NCBI RefSeq assembly: GCF_009295515.1
Contig: NZ_RQVV01000011.1
Span: forward strand, 310,001 to 374,000
Direction of reading: 5' to 3'
Length of the DNA stretch: 64,000 nt
Origin: Erwinia endophytica
Lineage (GTDB): Bacteria > Pseudomonadota > Gammaproteobacteria > Enterobacterales > Enterobacteriaceae
Shown here: positions 38,363-49,875 of the stretch, piece by piece
How positions within the stretch are numbered: the stretch's first letter is position 1
How the letters are laid out: each line of letters starts with the position of its first letter
The notes under the pieces: generated by a model
What the model was told of the DNA's origin: nothing
Databases searched by the model: none
What the model saw: the letters and a program-made list of their open reading frames with translations, nothing else
Translations under genes and position numbers: made by a program

Positions 38363-39898
38363 ATGAACCTGTTGAAATCATTGGCAGCGGTCAGCTCAAT
38401 GACCCTGTTTTCTCGCGTGCTGGGATTTGCTCGCGATGCTATTGTAGCCAGAGTCTTTGGTGCAGGGATGGCGACGGATGCCTTCTTTGTTGCTTTCAAA
38501 TTGCCCAATTTATTGCGTCGGATCTTTGCGGAAGGCGCTTTTTCGCAAGCCTTTGTACCGATCCTCGCTGAATACAAAAGTCAGCAAGGCAGTGATGCTA
38601 CGCGGGTGTTTGTCGCTTATGTATCAGGATTATTGACGTTGGCTTTGGCCGTGATCACGCTGCTCGGTATGCTTGCCGCGCCGTGGGTTATCATGGTGAC
38701 GGCGCCAGGTTTTGCCGATACCGCAGATAAATTTGCCCTGACGTCTTCACTGCTACGGGTGACTTTCCCTTATATCATGTTGATTTCACTGGCCTCGCTG
38801 GCGGGAGCGATCCTTAATACCTGGAATCGTTTTTCTGTCCCGGCTTTTGCTCCGACACTACTGAATATCAGTATGATTGCCTTTGCGCTATTTGCCGCGC
38901 CGCATTTCCATCCACCGGTCATGGCGCTGGCGTGGGCGGTGGTGGTCGGCGGCGTGTTGCAACTGGGTTATCAATTACCACATTTGAAGAAAATCGGGAT
39001 GCTGGTTCTTCCGCGTCTCAACCTGAAAGATGCTGGCGTGTGGCGAGTGATGCGTCAGATGGGACCGGCAATTATGGGGGTTTCCGTCAGTCAGATCTCG
39101 CTGATTATCAATACTATTTTCGCTTCTTTCCTCGTTTCCGGCTCCGTATCCTGGATGTATTATGCTGACCGCCTGATGGAGTTTCCTTCTGGTGTGCTGG
39201 GCGTGGCGTTGGGGACCATTCTGTTGCCTTCACTGGCGAAAAGTTTTGCCAGCGGTAACCACCATGAATATAACCGCCTGATGGACTGGGGGCTGCGTCT
39301 GAGCTTTCTGCTGGCGTTGCCGAGCGCAGTTGCGCTAGGGATACTCGCTAAGCCGTTGACTATTGCGCTGTTTCAGTACGGTAAATTTACCGCTTTCGAT
39401 GCGGCGATGACTCAGCGTGCGTTGGTGGCCTATTCGGTTGGTTTGGTGGGATTGATCGTGGTTAAAATCCTCGCGCCAGGCTTCTATTCCCGACAGAATA
39501 TCAAAACACCGGTCAAAATTGCGCTGGTGACATTGCTGATGACCCAACTGATGAATCTGGCGTTTATCGGCCCACTGAAGCATGCTGGTTTGTCGCTGTC
39601 GATAGGTCTGGCTGCCTGCCTGAATGCCGCGTTGCTTTACTGGCAACTGCGCAAGCAGAATATTTTTCAGCCTCAGCCGGGCTGGTTCAGCTTCCTGTTG
39701 CGCCTGGTCATTGCGGTTATCGTCATGGCGGCGGTGTTGTTGGGACTATTATCGGTAATGCCGGACTGGGCGCAGGGCAATATGCTGTGGCGGCTGGTTC
39801 GTCTGGCGGTAGTTTGTGCCGTCGGTGGCGGGGCTTATTTTGCGGTACTGGCGTTGTTGGGTTTTCGCGTCCGGGATTTTGCCCGGACAACGGTATAA
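38363..39898 (+). CDS. murJ: MurJ, lipid II flippase
   Basis: Essential inner-membrane flippase of the MOP superfamily that moves the peptidoglycan precursor lipid II outward. The 511 residues hold 14 spans. Conserved charged residues of the central cavity are visible at [16 protein letters not shown] (Arg18 and Arg24 region) and in [20 protein letters not shown] (Arg270 region). The protein is almost identical to E. coli MurJ in long stretches. In E. coli the flgN-flgL flagellar block follows; here rne lies next, 257 bases away and convergent. Confidence 0.97.
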   Translation: MNLLKSLAAVSSMTLFSRVLGFARDAIVARVFGAGMATDAFFVAFKLPNLLRRIFAEGAFSQAFVPILAEYKSQQGSDATRVFVAYVSGLLTLALAVITLLGMLAAPWVIMVTAPGFADTADKFALTSSLLRVTFPYIMLISLASLAGAILNTWNRFSVPAFAPTLLNISMIAFALFAAPHFHPPVMALAWAVVVGGVLQLGYQLPHLKKIGMLVLPRLNLKDAGVWRVMRQMGPAIMGVSVSQISLIINTIFASFLVSGSVSWMYYADRLMEFPSGVLGVALGTILLPSLAKSFASGNHHEYNRLMDWGLRLSFLLALPSAVALGILAKPLTIALFQYGKFTAFDAAMTQRALVAYSVGLVGLIVVKILAPGFYSRQNIKTPVKIALVTLLMTQLMNLAFIGPLKHAGLSLSIGLAACLNAALLYWQLRKQNIFQPQPGWFSFLLRLVIAVIVMAAVLLGLLSVMPDWAQGNMLWRLVRLAVVCAVGGGAYFAVLALLGFRVRDFARTTV

Positions 39899-39936
39899 CC
39901 GGTTCTGTCTGCACCTGGCCCGTTAAGACGCTCAGT

Positions 39937-39989
39937 CCCGAATATTCGGGGCTTTAATCAAGGGATCAGTCTTGCTGACCCCTTTGTTT
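39937..39989 (+). terminator. murJ 3' hairpins
   Basis: A perfect 14-base palindrome CCCGAATATTCGGG (39937-39950) is followed by a second hairpin, AGGGATCAG / CTGACCCCT (one mismatch, 39961-39983), with TTGTTTTT after it. The second one looks like the murJ terminator. Confidence 0.6.
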
Positions 39990-40104
39990 TTCTTCCTGAC
40001 ATAACGACTGATGAGATTCTTACAATGCCCAATAACGGGCGGAGGGTTCAGGTAGCGCCCGGGGAAGCGGTTTGATCAGCTCAAATTCACATTGAATACA
40101 CAGT

Positions 40105-40137
40105 AAAAAGCCCCGGTCTTTCGACAGGGGCTTTTTT
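40105..40137. terminator. Bidirectional terminator between murJ and rne
   Basis: Stem AAAAAGCCCC / GGGGCTTTTT with a 12-base loop; T-runs on both sides. It lies 18 bases after the rne stop, so it mainly ends rne. Confidence 0.9.
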
Positions 40138-40155
40138 ATCAAGGTGATGGTTTAT

Positions 40156-43100
40156 TTAGTGTTGCGGACGCGTTGCCGGAGCCGCGGCATGATGTGTTGC
40201 CGCGTGTCCCCCAGCGGAACCTTTACCTTTAAAGTTAAAGGCCGGGCGAATCCAGTCACTGTGGCGGACTGGTTCCGGCTGATATTCAGGCGCAGGCGCT
40301 TTCGTCATTGGTGCTGTGGCGTGATGCTTGAACGCAGGGGCCAGTGCCGTAGTACGCTGGGACACTGATGCCGTATCAGTCACTGTCGATGCAGCAACAC
40401 TGTTTGTCGCAGCCATGACTGATGACGGTACAGGTGTTTCCTGCGGCGCTGTTGTTTCAGTAACAGGTGTTACCGATTCTGCTATTGCGGCGGCAGGCTC
40501 GGCTTCCTCCGTTTTGGCATCGGTCGACGCGGCTGACGTCACTGGCGCAGCTATCACCGGTTCATCACGGGTAGGGACTGGCGCATGAGGCTCCACAGAG
40601 ATCACCGGTTCTGCGAGTGTTTCCGCTTCACCGCGCAGTTTGGTTTCTGTACTGACATCAGTCGCGTTAGCGCTGGTCTGCTGGCTGATTTTTTCAGCAA
40701 CAGGTTGCTCTTCAGCCTGTTTCGTATTAGCGACGATTCCTTCCACCGCGTTAACGAAGGTTTGAACGGCTGGATGGCTATCGTCTACCGACCGCGCTTC
40801 GGCGGCAGACTGAGCGGTCACCGGGATAACCGTCGCGTCTTCGCCTGCGGGCGCGGCTATAGCGCCGGTTTCATCAGCATTCACTGGCGTAATGGCAGGT
40901 TGATTTTCCGACTGTGGATCGGCGATATGCTCTGCCTTAGCCCCTTCCTGCGCTTCAGTCGGCAAACTACTGGCCTCTGTGGGGATGGCGGTAGCCGTTT
41001 CTTCGTGACCATATTCCGGCACGATGGATTGCTCAATTTCACTCTCATCACTAGCCTGCGCGACCGGATAGGAGATCCATACTTTACCAGAAGCCAATTC
41101 AGGTGAAGCAACGGCGAAGGTGAGCGGCATTGGCGACTGATTAGGGTAACGCTCATCACGATAACGGCGACGGCGTTGTCCACTGACACGCAGATGACGT
41201 GGAGAACGCCGTGAACGGCGCGGCATGCTATTGCTGTCACGATCTTCGCTTTCGTCTGCTTCCGGTGCGGTTACAGTGGCAACCGGCAATGCGACGTCAG
41301 GCTCTTCCGTTGGCGTGGCTTCTTGCGGAGCGAAGGCACGGGCTGCGGTTTGTTCAGCGGTTTCGATACGTACTTTCTGACTCAGTTGGCGTGGTTTACG
41401 GCGTGGCATCACCTGGACATGTTCTTCACGCTCTTCTACAGATACAGACGCTTCGGTAGCCAGCGGCGCCTCAACTGATTGCTCTTCTTGTACAGCCTGG
41501 CGCCGGTCTTCCGGACGACGACGTTGGCGATCGCCACGGCGTGATGGTTGCGGTTGCTGATCGAAAGACTCTTCGTTTACGGGTTGACGTTCTTCACGTG
41601 CCTCAGTCTCCGTCTGAACAACATTATTACGTTTGTTACGGCGATTATCTTCGCGACCTTCGTTGGCAGGAGCGCGATCACGAACCATACGCTCGTTACG
41701 GCTACCGCTGCGCTCATTACGATCACTGCGTTCATTACGTTCGCTGCGATCGCCATGGCGATCGTTAGAACGCTCGCTTCGCTCCCCGCTATTACGGTCA
41801 CGGCGGTTATTCTGACGACGATTGTTACGACGTTCATTACGTGGTGCGGTCGTTTCCGCTACTTCCGCTTCCACGATGACGGGCTCAGATTGTTCGACCG
41901 GTTTTTCTTCACTGGCGAACAGGTTCTTCAGGCTGCGGAAAAAGCGATTCAGCAGGCCAGGTTCTCTGGTGATAACAGTCGTTTTTACACTGACACTGGC
42001 TGGTGCTTTGCTGGCTGCTGACTCGCTTTCCTGTGGAACAGGCGGCGCATCAGGCATCACAAAAGCTGCCAGAGCAGGTTGCTCAGGGCGTTTACGTTCG
42101 CCATTCTCTTCTTCTGAAGGCTGCGCCATTTCTGCTTCATGCAGTTTCGGCAGATGGTAGCTCAGCGTCTGAGTCTCTTCACCGCTGCGCACGCGCAACA
42201 CGGAGTAGTGTGGGGTTTCCATCTGATCGTTAGGGACGATGATCGCCCGTACGCCACCCTGGCGTTTTTCGATGGCACTTACGGCGTCACGTTTTTCGTT
42301 CAACAGGTAAGAGGCAATCTGTACCGGTACGATAGCGTGGACTTCTTTGGTGTTCTCTTTTAGCGCTTCTTCTTCAATCAGACGTAAAATAGACAGTGAC
42401 AGCGATTCGTTATCACGAATGGTGCCCGTTCCACTACAGCGAGGGCACACATGATGACTGGACTCGCCCAGCGAGGGACTGAGGCGCTGGCGTGACATCT
42501 CCAGCAGGCCGAAACGCGAAATATGGCTGATCTGGATGCGCGCGCGATCCTGACGGACAGCTTCACGCAGGCGATTCTCTACCGCGCGCTGGTGGCGAAC
42601 GGGGGTCATATCGATAAAGTCGATAACAATCAGGCCACCGAGATCGCGCAGGCGCAACTGGCGGGCTATTTCATCGGCTGCTTCCAGGTTGGTATTGAAA
42701 GCGGTTTCTTCAATATCGCCACCGCGTGTTGCGCGTGCGGAGTTAATGTCGATAGCGGTTAGTGCTTCTGTCGTATCAATAACAATTGAACCACCGGAAG
42801 GCAGACGCACTTCACGCTGGAAGGCGGATTCAATTTGTGATTCGATCTGGTAGTGGCTGAACAGCGGGATTTCACCCGCATAGAGCTTGATTTTGCTGCT
42901 GAAGTCGGGACGACCGAGAGCGGCGATATGCTGACGCGCCAGTTCCAGAACTTTGGGATTATCGATGAGGATCTCACCGATGTCCTGACGCAGATAATCG
43001 CGAAAAGCCCGGACAATCACATTGCTTTCCTGATGAATCAGGAATGGAGCAGGGCGGCTTTCAGCGGCTTTCTTGATAGCTTCCCAATGTTTCAGTCGAA

Positions 43101-43656
43101 AGCTTAAGTCCCACTGCAACGCTTCGGCAGATTTACCGACGCCAGCGGTACGCACAATCAACCCCATACCATCAGGTAGTTCCAGCGAGGAAAGGGCCTC
43201 TTTCAGTTCAGTTCGGTCATCGCCTTCAATGCGACGCGAAATACCGCCTGCGCGTGGATTGTTTGGCATCAGCACCAGATAGCTGCCAGCCAGACTGATA
43301 AAGGTGGTTAAGGCTGCGCCTTTGTTACCTCGTTCTTCTTTGTCAATCTGTACAATAACTTCCTGACCTTCACGGAGCACATCTTTAATATTGGGACGTC
43401 CGTGGGAGGAATAATTGCTGGGAAAGTATTCGCGGGAGATTTCTTTCAGAGGGAGGAAACCATGTCTTTCAGCACCGTAGTCAACAAATGCTGCTTCAAG
43501 ACTGGGTTCAATGCGGGTTATCTTGCCTTTATAAATATTGGCTTTCTTCTGTTCGTGTCCTGGGCTTTCGATATCCAGATCATACAGACGCTGCCCGTCC
43601 ACAAGAGCGACACGCAACTCCTCCTGCTGAGTTGCGTTTATCAACATTCTTTTCAT
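40156..43656 (-). CDS. rne: RNase E, degradosome endoribonuclease
   Basis: Essential endonuclease for mRNA decay and rRNA/tRNA processing; scaffold of the degradosome. The N-terminal catalytic half is near identical to E. coli: S1 domain ([19 protein letters not shown]), DNase-I-like site with the two metal-binding Asp residues ([20 protein letters not shown] and [12 protein letters not shown]), and the zinc-link Cys pair in [12 protein letters not shown]. The C-terminal half is disordered. It has a very Arg/Asn-rich RNA-binding segment (about residues 610-690, with runs such as [14 protein letters not shown]), and then Ala/Glu/Pro-rich sequence. It ends in a PNPase-binding-like tail with [17 protein letters not shown]. 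At 1166 residues it is about 100 longer than E. coli RNase E (1061). The long 5' untranslated region probably allows autoregulation. Confidence 0.97.
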   Translation of the reverse strand: MKRMLINATQQEELRVALVDGQRLYDLDIESPGHEQKKANIYKGKITRIEPSLEAAFVDYGAERHGFLPLKEISREYFPSNYSSHGRPNIKDVLREGQEVIVQIDKEERGNKGAALTTFISLAGSYLVLMPNNPRAGGISRRIEGDDRTELKEALSSLELPDGMGLIVRTAGVGKSAEALQWDLSFRLKHWEAIKKAAESRPAPFLIHQESNVIVRAFRDYLRQDIGEILIDNPKVLELARQHIAALGRPDFSSKIKLYAGEIPLFSHYQIESQIESAFQREVRLPSGGSIVIDTTEALTAIDINSARATRGGDIEETAFNTNLEAADEIARQLRLRDLGGLIVIDFIDMTPVRHQRAVENRLREAVRQDRARIQISHISRFGLLEMSRQRLSPSLGESSHHVCPRCSGTGTIRDNESLSLSILRLIEEEALKENTKEVHAIVPVQIASYLLNEKRDAVSAIEKRQGGVRAIIVPNDQMETPHYSVLRVRSGEETQTLSYHLPKLHEAEMAQPSEEENGERKRPEQPALAAFVMPDAPPVPQESESAASKAPASVSVKTTVITREPGLLNRFFRSLKNLFASEEKPVEQSEPVIVEAEVAETTAPRNERRNNRRQNNRRDRNSGERSERSNDRHGDRSERNERSDRNERSGSRNERMVRDRAPANEGREDNRRNKRNNVVQTETEAREERQPVNEESFDQQPQPSRRGDRQRRRPEDRRQAVQEEQSVEAPLATEASVSVEEREEHVQVMPRRKPRQLSQKVRIETAEQTAARAFAPQEATPTEEPDVALPVATVTAPEADESEDRDSNSMPRRSRRSPRHLRVSGQRRRRYRDERYPNQSPMPLTFAVASPELASGKVWISYPVAQASDESEIEQSIVPEYGHEETATAIPTEASSLPTEAQEGAKAEHIADPQSENQPAITPVNADETGAIAAPAGEDATVIPVTAQSAAEARSVDDSHPAVQTFVNAVEGIVANTKQAEEQPVAEKISQQTSANATDVSTETKLRGEAETLAEPVISVEPHAPVPTRDEPVIAAPVTSAASTDAKTEEAEPAAAIAESVTPVTETTAPQETPVPSSVMAATNSVAASTVTDTASVSQRTTALAPAFKHHATAPMTKAPAPEYQPEPVRHSDWIRPAFNFKGKGSAGGHAATHHAAAPATRPQH

Positions 43657-44229
43657 CGTAACTTACTCATTATTCTTACATTAGTGACAAAGCTACGGGC
43701 AATAGTAACGCTGGACGCGATCAACCGATGGCCCCGAGTCTCATCGCAAAGTCGTCAACCTCCCGGTTGTCGCTTGCTAAGGGGCGCAAAAATCTCGGCA
43801 GCCTGTTTTTCATTTGGAAAAACAGCGCTTTTAAAAAATGGGGGAACCGCCAGTGGATAACCAGAGTGAACCAATCCCGTCTTGTCGTCCAGGCTGCAAC
43901 CCGCAGCCCGCTAAATGCCTGATTACACAATACGTCTTACGCCATTGCTGCGTGTATGGGTTATCCGGCAAAACTTCTTTTACGCTATTTTCTTGTTAAC
44001 CAAGGATAGATTTTGGAAAACAGAAACATTATTCCATTGCTAACCCCGTGATAGCAAGGTGACTTTTCTTGCTCTGCGAAGTTTATCCCAGCTTTATCGA
44101 CCGATTTGCATCGTGATTCAGCAAATTGCCTAAAAACTGGACGTAAAGCACCGCCTGGCAAGGCACACTGTCAGTTAAGCATAGAAAAAGGAGTGGCGCT
44201 ATCCTGGCGCTGTATTTAGAATCGCCGCC
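43657..44229. other. rne leader and rne-rluC divergent promoter region
   Basis: About 570 bases with no credible gene, much like the spacing in E. coli, where rne has a long 5' leader used for feedback control of its own mRNA. On the minus (rne) strand a strong U-rich hairpin CTGTTTTTC-CAAAT-GAAAAACAG occurs at 43803-43825, followed by an A/T-rich single-stranded-looking stretch. The rluC promoter lies at the right end. The match to the known hp2/hp3 leader elements was not verified. Confidence 0.6.
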
Positions 44230-45192
44230 ATGAAAACGAATCCCCCCGCAGTCCGTATTGTGACGATTTCTGCTGATGAGGCAGGACAGCGCATTGACAA
44301 CTTTTTACGCACACAATTGAAAGGTGTGCCTAAGAGTATGATTTATCGCATTTTACGTAAGGGTGAAGTGCGTATTAATAAAGGCAGAATTAAGCCAGAA
44401 TATAAACTGGAAGAGGGTGATGAAGTGCGGATCCCGCCCGTCCGTGTGAGTGAGCGTGATGACGAAACGGTATCACCCAAACTGGCAAAAGTGGCGGCGC
44501 TGGCCGACGCCATCCTGTTTGAGGACGACAGCATTCTGGTGATGAACAAGCCATCCGGCACGGCGGTGCATGGTGGCAGCGGGCTCAGTTTCGGGGTGAT
44601 AGAAGGATTGCGGGCGTTGCGTCCGGATGCGCGTTTTCTTGAGCTGGTGCACCGACTGGACCGTGATACGTCGGGGATTCTGCTGGTGGCGAAGAAGCGT
44701 TCTGCGTTGCGTTCATTGCATGAGCAACTGCGTGAAAAAGGGATGCAGAAGGATTATCTCGCGCTGGTTCGTGGTCAGTGGCCTGCCCATCTAAAGGTAG
44801 TACGGGCACCGTTATTGAAGAATATTCTGCAAAGCGGTGAAAGAGTCGTACGAGTGAGCAGCGAGGGTAAGCCTTCAGAGACTCATTTCAAGGTGGAAGA
44901 GCGCTATGCTCATGCCACACTGGTTAAAGCCAGCCCGGTAACTGGACGGACGCATCAGATTCGTGTGCATACGCTATATGCCGGACATCCGATAGCCTTT
45001 GACGATCGTTATGGTGAAAAAGAATTTGACTCACAATTGGCCGGCACTGGCCTGAAGCGACTTTTTTTGCATGCGGCCGCGTTGAGGTTCACACATCCGC
45101 AGAGCGGCGAAGTTATGCGGGTGGAAGCCCCATTGGATGAAGAGCTGAAGCATTGTCTCGCATTGCTGCGAAAGAGTTCTCCGGCGAAGTGA
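44230..45192 (+). CDS. rluC: RluC, 23S rRNA pseudouridine synthase
   Basis: Makes pseudouridine at 955, 2504 and 2580 of 23S rRNA. An N-terminal S4 RNA-binding domain (about residues 15-80, QRIDNFLRTQLKGVPKSMIY) precedes the RluA-type catalytic domain with the nucleophile Asp in HRLDRDTSGILLVAKK (about residue 144) and the motif TGRTHQIRVH. The 320-residue length is normal. It is divergent from rne, as in E. coli. Confidence 0.97.
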   Translation: MKTNPPAVRIVTISADEAGQRIDNFLRTQLKGVPKSMIYRILRKGEVRINKGRIKPEYKLEEGDEVRIPPVRVSERDDETVSPKLAKVAALADAILFEDDSILVMNKPSGTAVHGGSGLSFGVIEGLRALRPDARFLELVHRLDRDTSGILLVAKKRSALRSLHEQLREKGMQKDYLALVRGQWPAHLKVVRAPLLKNILQSGERVVRVSSEGKPSETHFKVEERYAHATLVKASPVTGRTHQIRVHTLYAGHPIAFDDRYGEKEFDSQLAGTGLKRLFLHAAALRFTHPQSGEVMRVEAPLDEELKHCLALLRKSSPAK

Positions 45193-45465
45193 ATGAGTGA
45201 ATTAAGGGTAAACCCGCGCAAAAATGCCCCTGTGGCTCGTTAGCGATCAAGTGAAAGTCAGATTTATAAATGAAATGGCCTGAGCAGCTGCAACGCTATG
45301 GCTTTAGTTGCAGCAGGGGTGGATAAGCGGCCTGTTGAGCGCATGGACGGGGGAATCAAGCCCTCATGGCCGAGTTTACGCGTGACCGTGTTCCGATAAT
45401 CCGTCCTGTCGAGACAAGCTGTCACCGCGATTGACTCTCTTACCGCGCTCAACATCGCATCCACC

Positions 45466-46050
45466 TTATTCTTTCAGCGGATCAATGCCTGCTGCCCGCA
45501 ACATCTCGCACAGCGCTATCAGTGGCAGCCCCACCAGGGTGTTAGGGTCACGTCCTGACAGCCGCTCAAACAGGGTTATCCCCAGCCCTTCACTTTTAAA
45601 ACTCCCCGCGCAGTTCAGTGGCTGCTCTTTTCGTACATAGTTAATGATCTCTTTTTCACTCAATTGGCGGAAATTGACACTAAACGGTTCATAAATAACA
45701 TTCAGATTATTATTTCGGCTGTCGAACAGGGCAAGGCCAGTATAAAAAACGACGCAGCGTCCACTGGCTTGACGTAATTGTTCACAGGCTTTCGCTTCCG
45801 TATGGGGTTTGCCGATGATGCTGCCGTCAATAACACACACTTGATCCGAACCGATAATGCAATGATGTGGAAACGTCTCAGCCAGCGCCTGGGCTTTCGC
45901 AGTTGCGAGGCGCATAACAAGATCGGTCGCTTTTTCATTCAGTTGTGCGGTTTCATCGACTTCAGGTGCGGCGGTAATAAAGGGGATGCCCAGTCGTTCA
46001 AGTAGCGCTTTTCTGTACGGGGAAGTAGAGGCTAAAACCAGCTGTGTCAT
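45466..46050 (-). CDS. yceF: YceF, Maf-family nucleotide pyrophosphatase (m7GTP)
   Basis: Housekeeping pyrophosphatase; in E. coli YceF prefers 7-methyl-GTP. Maf signatures are [19 protein letters not shown] at the N-terminus and [18 protein letters not shown] with the catalytic Asp. [17 protein letters not shown] is also present. The ATG at 46050 gives 194 residues like E. coli; the frame to 46089 adds nothing conserved. It is divergent from the yceD-fab cluster. The 270 bases between it and rluC hold no gene that I can support. Confidence 0.94.
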   Translation of the reverse strand: MTQLVLASTSPYRKALLERLGIPFITAAPEVDETAQLNEKATDLVMRLATAKAQALAETFPHHCIIGSDQVCVIDGSIIGKPHTEAKACEQLRQASGRCVVFYTGLALFDSRNNNLNVIYEPFSVNFRQLSEKEIINYVRKEQPLNCAGSFKSEGLGITLFERLSGRDPNTLVGLPLIALCEMLRAAGIDPLKE

Positions 46051-46192
46051 TTTTTTTCCAGATATAGATAGCGAATCAGTTCTGGACATTTTAAACTGTG
46101 CACCGCACTGGATGCGAATAATGGGTGAAAGATGCTGTAAATCGGCCTTTTTCTTTGACTCTACGTCGTGACACAGTTAATATGCGCGCCCT

Positions 46193-46714
46193 ATGCAAAA
46201 AGTGAAATTACCCCTGACCCTCGATCCGGTCCGTAGCGCTCAGAAACGCCTTGATTATCAGGGTGTTTACACCTCTGAACAGGTGGAACGTCTTGCTGAA
46301 TCGGTGGTCAGTGTGGACACAGATGTGGATTGCACCATGTCGTTTGCCATCGACAACCAGCGTTTAGCGGTACTTAATGGTACTGCGGCGGTATCCGTTA
46401 CGCTGTCTTGTCAACGCTGCGGCCAGTCTTTTCCGCACGATGTCCACGTAACGTATTGTTTCAGTCCTGTCGTCACTGATGAGCAGGCTGAAGCATTACC
46501 GGAGGCGTACGAGCCGGTCGAGGTCAATGAGTTTGGCGAAATCGACTTGCTGGCGGTGGTGGAAGATGAAATTATCCTCGCCCTGCCGGTCGTTCCGGTG
46601 CATGATTCTGAACACTGTGAAGTGTCCGAGGCGGACATGGTCTTTGGCAAATTGCCTGAAGAGGCGGAAAAACCAAACCCATTTGCCGTATTAGCCAGTT
46701 TAAAGCGTAAGTAA
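46193..46714 (+). CDS. yceD: YceD, DUF177 23S rRNA accumulation protein
   Basis: A 173-residue protein conserved next to rpmF in many bacteria and needed for normal 23S rRNA accumulation. It has the typical Cys pair [12 protein letters not shown] (about residues 70-81), an acidic middle, and the C-terminal [12 protein letters not shown]. It is the first gene of the rpmF-plsX-fab cluster, 14 bases before rpmF. Confidence 0.95.
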   Translation: MQKVKLPLTLDPVRSAQKRLDYQGVYTSEQVERLAESVVSVDTDVDCTMSFAIDNQRLAVLNGTAAVSVTLSCQRCGQSFPHDVHVTYCFSPVVTDEQAEALPEAYEPVEVNEFGEIDLLAVVEDEIILALPVVPVHDSEHCEVSEADMVFGKLPEEAEKPNPFAVLASLKRK

Positions 46715-46728
46715 TAGGAGTAAGGTCC

Positions 46729-46899
46729 ATGGCCGTACAACAGAATAAACCAACCCGTTCCAAACGTGGCATGCGTCGTTCACATGATGCTCTGACCACG
46801 ACGACTCTTTCCGTAGATAAAGTTTCTGGCGAAACGCATCTGCGTCACCACATCACTGCAGATGGTTACTATCGCGGTCGCAAGGTCATCACTAAGTAA
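46729..46899 (+). CDS. rpmF: Ribosomal protein L32
   Basis: A 56-residue basic protein, shorter than a 60-residue cut-off but clear: [20 protein letters not shown] at the N-terminus, [20 protein letters not shown] and a terminal VITK, as in E. coli L32. AGGAG lies 12 bases before the ATG. It sits between yceD and plsX. Confidence 0.97.
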   Translation: MAVQQNKPTRSKRGMRRSHDALTTTTLSVDKVSGETHLRHHITADGYYRGRKVITK

Positions 46900-46922
46900 T
46901 TCGCGGTCCAGTCGGCGATACT

Positions 46923-47957
46923 TTGACACGATTGACCCTGGCGATAGATGCCATGGGCGGGGATTTCGGTCCCTGCGTGACGGTGCCTGCGGCAATGCAG
47001 GCACTGGCCTCTAACTCGCAACTGCATCTTCTTCTGGTCGGCAATCCCGACAATATCTCGTCATTACTTGCAAAAGCTGATTCCGCCTTAATGGCCCGTC
47101 TGCAGATAATTCCTGCCGAATCGGTTATTGCCAGTGATGCCAGACCCTCACACGCGATCCGCCATAGTCGCGGTTCCTCTATGCGTGTGGCGCTGGAGTT
47201 GGTGAAAGAAGGGCGGGCGGAAGCTTGTATCAGTGCCGGTAATACTGGGGCGCTGATGGGATTGTCAAAATTACTGCTCAAGCCGCTTGATGGTATTGAG
47301 CGGCCTGCGTTGATGACCGTTTTGCCAAATCAGCAGCAGGGTAAAACCGTCGTGTTGGATTTGGGCGCGAATGTGGAATCGGACAGCGCCATGCTGGTGC
47401 AGTTCGCTATCATGGGCGCAGTGGCGGCTGAAGAAGTCCTGGCCATAGATACGCCTCGTGTGGCGTTGCTGAATATTGGCGAGGAAGAGACCAAAGGGTT
47501 AGACAGTATTCGCGAGGCTGCGGCAATTCTTCGTAAGTCGCCGGAAATTAACTATATTGGATATCTTGAAGGTAACGATCTTCTTACCGGGAAAACGGAT
47601 GTCCTTGTCTGCGATGGCTTTGTGGGTAATGTCACGCTGAAAACCATGGAAGGCGTGGTAAGAATGTTTCTTTCGTTGTTGAAATCACAGAGCGAAAGTA
47701 AAAAAAGGGCCTGGTGGCTGACTCTGCTCGGACGTTTTTTGAAAAAACGCCTGGTGAAGCGTTTCGGCCATCTCAACCCCGACCAGTACAATGGTGCTTG
47801 TCTGTTAGGATTACGCGGTACCGTGATTAAGAGTCATGGAAGTGCTAATCAACGCGCGTTCGCTGCGGCGATAGAACAGGCAGAACAGGCGGTGCGGCGG
47901 CAAGTCCCGGAACGGATTGCCGCTCGCCTTCGAGCTGTATTACCTAAGAGTGACTGA
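46923..47957 (+). CDS. plsX: PlsX, acyl-ACP:phosphate acyltransferase
   Basis: Makes acyl-phosphate from acyl-ACP, feeding PlsY in phospholipid synthesis. Begins with [20 protein letters not shown], then has [40 protein letters not shown] and [20 protein letters not shown], all family hallmarks. Translation starts at TTG 46923. The 344-residue protein ends with a slightly shorter tail than E. coli. fabH follows 6 bases later. Confidence 0.96.
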   Translation: MTRLTLAIDAMGGDFGPCVTVPAAMQALASNSQLHLLLVGNPDNISSLLAKADSALMARLQIIPAESVIASDARPSHAIRHSRGSSMRVALELVKEGRAEACISAGNTGALMGLSKLLLKPLDGIERPALMTVLPNQQQGKTVVLDLGANVESDSAMLVQFAIMGAVAAEEVLAIDTPRVALLNIGEEETKGLDSIREAAAILRKSPEINYIGYLEGNDLLTGKTDVLVCDGFVGNVTLKTMEGVVRMFLSLLKSQSESKKRAWWLTLLGRFLKKRLVKRFGHLNPDQYNGACLLGLRGTVIKSHGSANQRAFAAAIEQAEQAVRRQVPERIAARLRAVLPKSD

Positions 47958-47963
47958 GCGTAC

Positions 47964-48917
47964 ATGTATACGAAGATTATCGGTACGGGCAGCTATTTGC
48001 CCGAACAGGTGCGGACTAACGCCGATCTGGAAAAAATGGTAGAAACCTCGGACGAGTGGATTGTCACCCGCACCGGCATCCGTGAACGCCGTATTGCCGC
48101 ACCGGATGAAACTGTTGCGACGATGGGCTTCCACGCCGCTGAGCGGGCGCTGGAAATGGCGGGTATTGACAAGGATGACATCGGCCTGATTGTGGTGGCA
48201 ACGACGTCTTCCAGCCACGCTTTTCCAAGTTCAGCCTGTATGATCCAGCAACAACTGGGCATTAAAGATGCAGCGTCTTTTGACCTCGCGGCAGCCTGTG
48301 CGGGGTTTATTTATGCTTTGAGTGTCGCCGATCAATATATCAAAAGCGGCGCGGTGAAAAACGCGCTGGTTATTGGCGCTGATGTATTGGCACGTATGCT
48401 CGATCCTGAGGATCGTGGCACGATTATTCTTTTTGGCGACGGCGCGGGCGCGGTCGTCCTTACTGCCAGCGAAGAGCCTGGCATCATCTCGACTCACCTG
48501 CACGCCGACGGACGCTATGGGCAGTTGCTGACGCTGGCCAATCAGGACCGCGAACATCAGGAGCAACCGGCCTATATCACCATGGCCGGTAACGAAGTGT
48601 TTAAGGTCGCGGTTACTGAACTGGCGCACATTGTCGAAGAAACGCTACAGGCAAACCATCTGGAGCGGGAAGCGATCGACTGGTTGGTTCCGCATCAGGC
48701 CAATTTGCGTATCATCAGCGCGACAGCGCGTAAGTTGGGAATGGGGATGGAAAAAGTGGTGGTGACACTCGACCGTCATGGCAACACTTCTGCTGCCTCT
48801 GTCCCGAGCGCGCTGGATGAAGCCGTACGGGATGGACGAATTCAGCAGGGGCAGTTGATTTTGCTGGAAGCCTTCGGCGGTGGCTTTACCTGGGGTTCGG
48901 CATTAGTACGTTTTTGA
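47964..48917 (+). CDS. fabH: FabH, beta-ketoacyl-ACP synthase III
   Basis: Starts fatty acid synthesis by condensing acetyl-CoA with malonyl-ACP. The catalytic triad is visible: Cys in [14 protein letters not shown] (about residue 112), His in [14 protein letters not shown], and Asn in [12 protein letters not shown]. The 317 residues match E. coli. Part of plsX-fabH-fabD-fabG-acpP-fabF. Confidence 0.97.
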   Translation: MYTKIIGTGSYLPEQVRTNADLEKMVETSDEWIVTRTGIRERRIAAPDETVATMGFHAAERALEMAGIDKDDIGLIVVATTSSSHAFPSSACMIQQQLGIKDAASFDLAAACAGFIYALSVADQYIKSGAVKNALVIGADVLARMLDPEDRGTIILFGDGAGAVVLTASEEPGIISTHLHADGRYGQLLTLANQDREHQEQPAYITMAGNEVFKVAVTELAHIVEETLQANHLEREAIDWLVPHQANLRIISATARKLGMGMEKVVVTLDRHGNTSAASVPSALDEAVRDGRIQQGQLILLEAFGGGFTWGSALVRF

Positions 48918-48933
48918 TTAACAGGATATGACA

Positions 48934-49857
48934 ATGACGCAATTTGCAATGGTTTTCCCGGGACAGGGATCGCAGACAGTCGGCATGCTGGCCGAGTTGG
49001 CTGCAGAGAATCCTCTGGTCGGGCAGACTTTCCGTGAGGCTTCAGAGGCGCTGGGTTACGATCTGTGGGCGCTGGTGCAGCAGGGGCCTGCTGAAGAACT
49101 GAACAAAACCTGGCAAACTCAGCCTGCGTTGCTGGCCGCTTCGGTGTCCATTTTCCGTATTTGGCAGGAAAAAGGCGGAAAGGCCCCGGCAATGCTGGCG
49201 GGACATAGCCTGGGCGAGTATAGTGCGCTGGTTTGCGCCAATGTCCTTGATTTCAGTGAAGCGATTAAACTGGTTGAACTGCGTGGCAAACTGATGCAGG
49301 AAGCGGTTCCAGCGGGAACCGGCGCGATGCAGGCCATTATCGGCCTGGACGATGCGGCTATTGCCAAAGCGTGTGAAGCGTCTGCGCTGGGGCAGGTGGT
49401 TTCACCGGTGAACTTCAACTCACCTGGCCAGGTCGTGATCGCGGGTAATAAAGAAGCGGTAGAGCGTGCGGGAGCCGCCTGTAAGGCGGCTGGCGCCAAA
49501 CGGGCTCTGCCGCTGCCGGTTAGCGTGCCGTCACACTGCGCGCTAATGAAGCCCGCCGCCGACAAACTGGCAGTAGCATTAGAAAAAATAACCTTCAACG
49601 TCCCATTATTTCCGGTGGTGAATAACGTTGATGTTAAATGTGAAACAGCGCCAGAAGCCATTCGCAGTGCGCTGGTTCGCCAGCTATACAGTCCGGTTCG
49701 CTGGACCGAATGCGTGGAATTTATGGCAGGCCAGGGTGTGACATCGCTGCTGGAAGTTGGTCCAGGTAAGGTGCTGACGGGCCTGACCAAACGTATTGTT
49801 GACACCCTGACAGCAGCGGCGGTGAATGACCCAGCCAGCCTGTCAGCGGCGCTTTAA
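48934..49857 (+). CDS. fabD: FabD, malonyl-CoA:ACP transacylase
   Basis: Moves malonyl groups from CoA to ACP. The oxyanion motif FPGQGSQTVGML lies at the N-terminus and the nucleophile Ser in MLAGHSLGEYSALVC (about residue 92), with the His partner in VPSHCALMKPAA. The ATG at 48934 is chosen over 48928 because AGGA is 7 bases upstream and the product then begins MTQFA as in E. coli (307 residues). Confidence 0.96.
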   Translation: MTQFAMVFPGQGSQTVGMLAELAAENPLVGQTFREASEALGYDLWALVQQGPAEELNKTWQTQPALLAASVSIFRIWQEKGGKAPAMLAGHSLGEYSALVCANVLDFSEAIKLVELRGKLMQEAVPAGTGAMQAIIGLDDAAIAKACEASALGQVVSPVNFNSPGQVVIAGNKEAVERAGAACKAAGAKRALPLPVSVPSHCALMKPAADKLAVALEKITFNVPLFPVVNNVDVKCETAPEAIRSALVRQLYSPVRWTECVEFMAGQGVTSLLEVGPGKVLTGLTKRIVDTLTAAAVNDPASLSAAL

Positions 49858-49875
49858 CAAAAGACGAGGATGATG

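Noticed and set aside
41541-42160. Several plus-strand open frames opposite rne with repeats such as [11 protein letters not shown]
   Set aside because: They are shadows of the Arg/Asn-rich low-complexity segment of rne on the minus strand.
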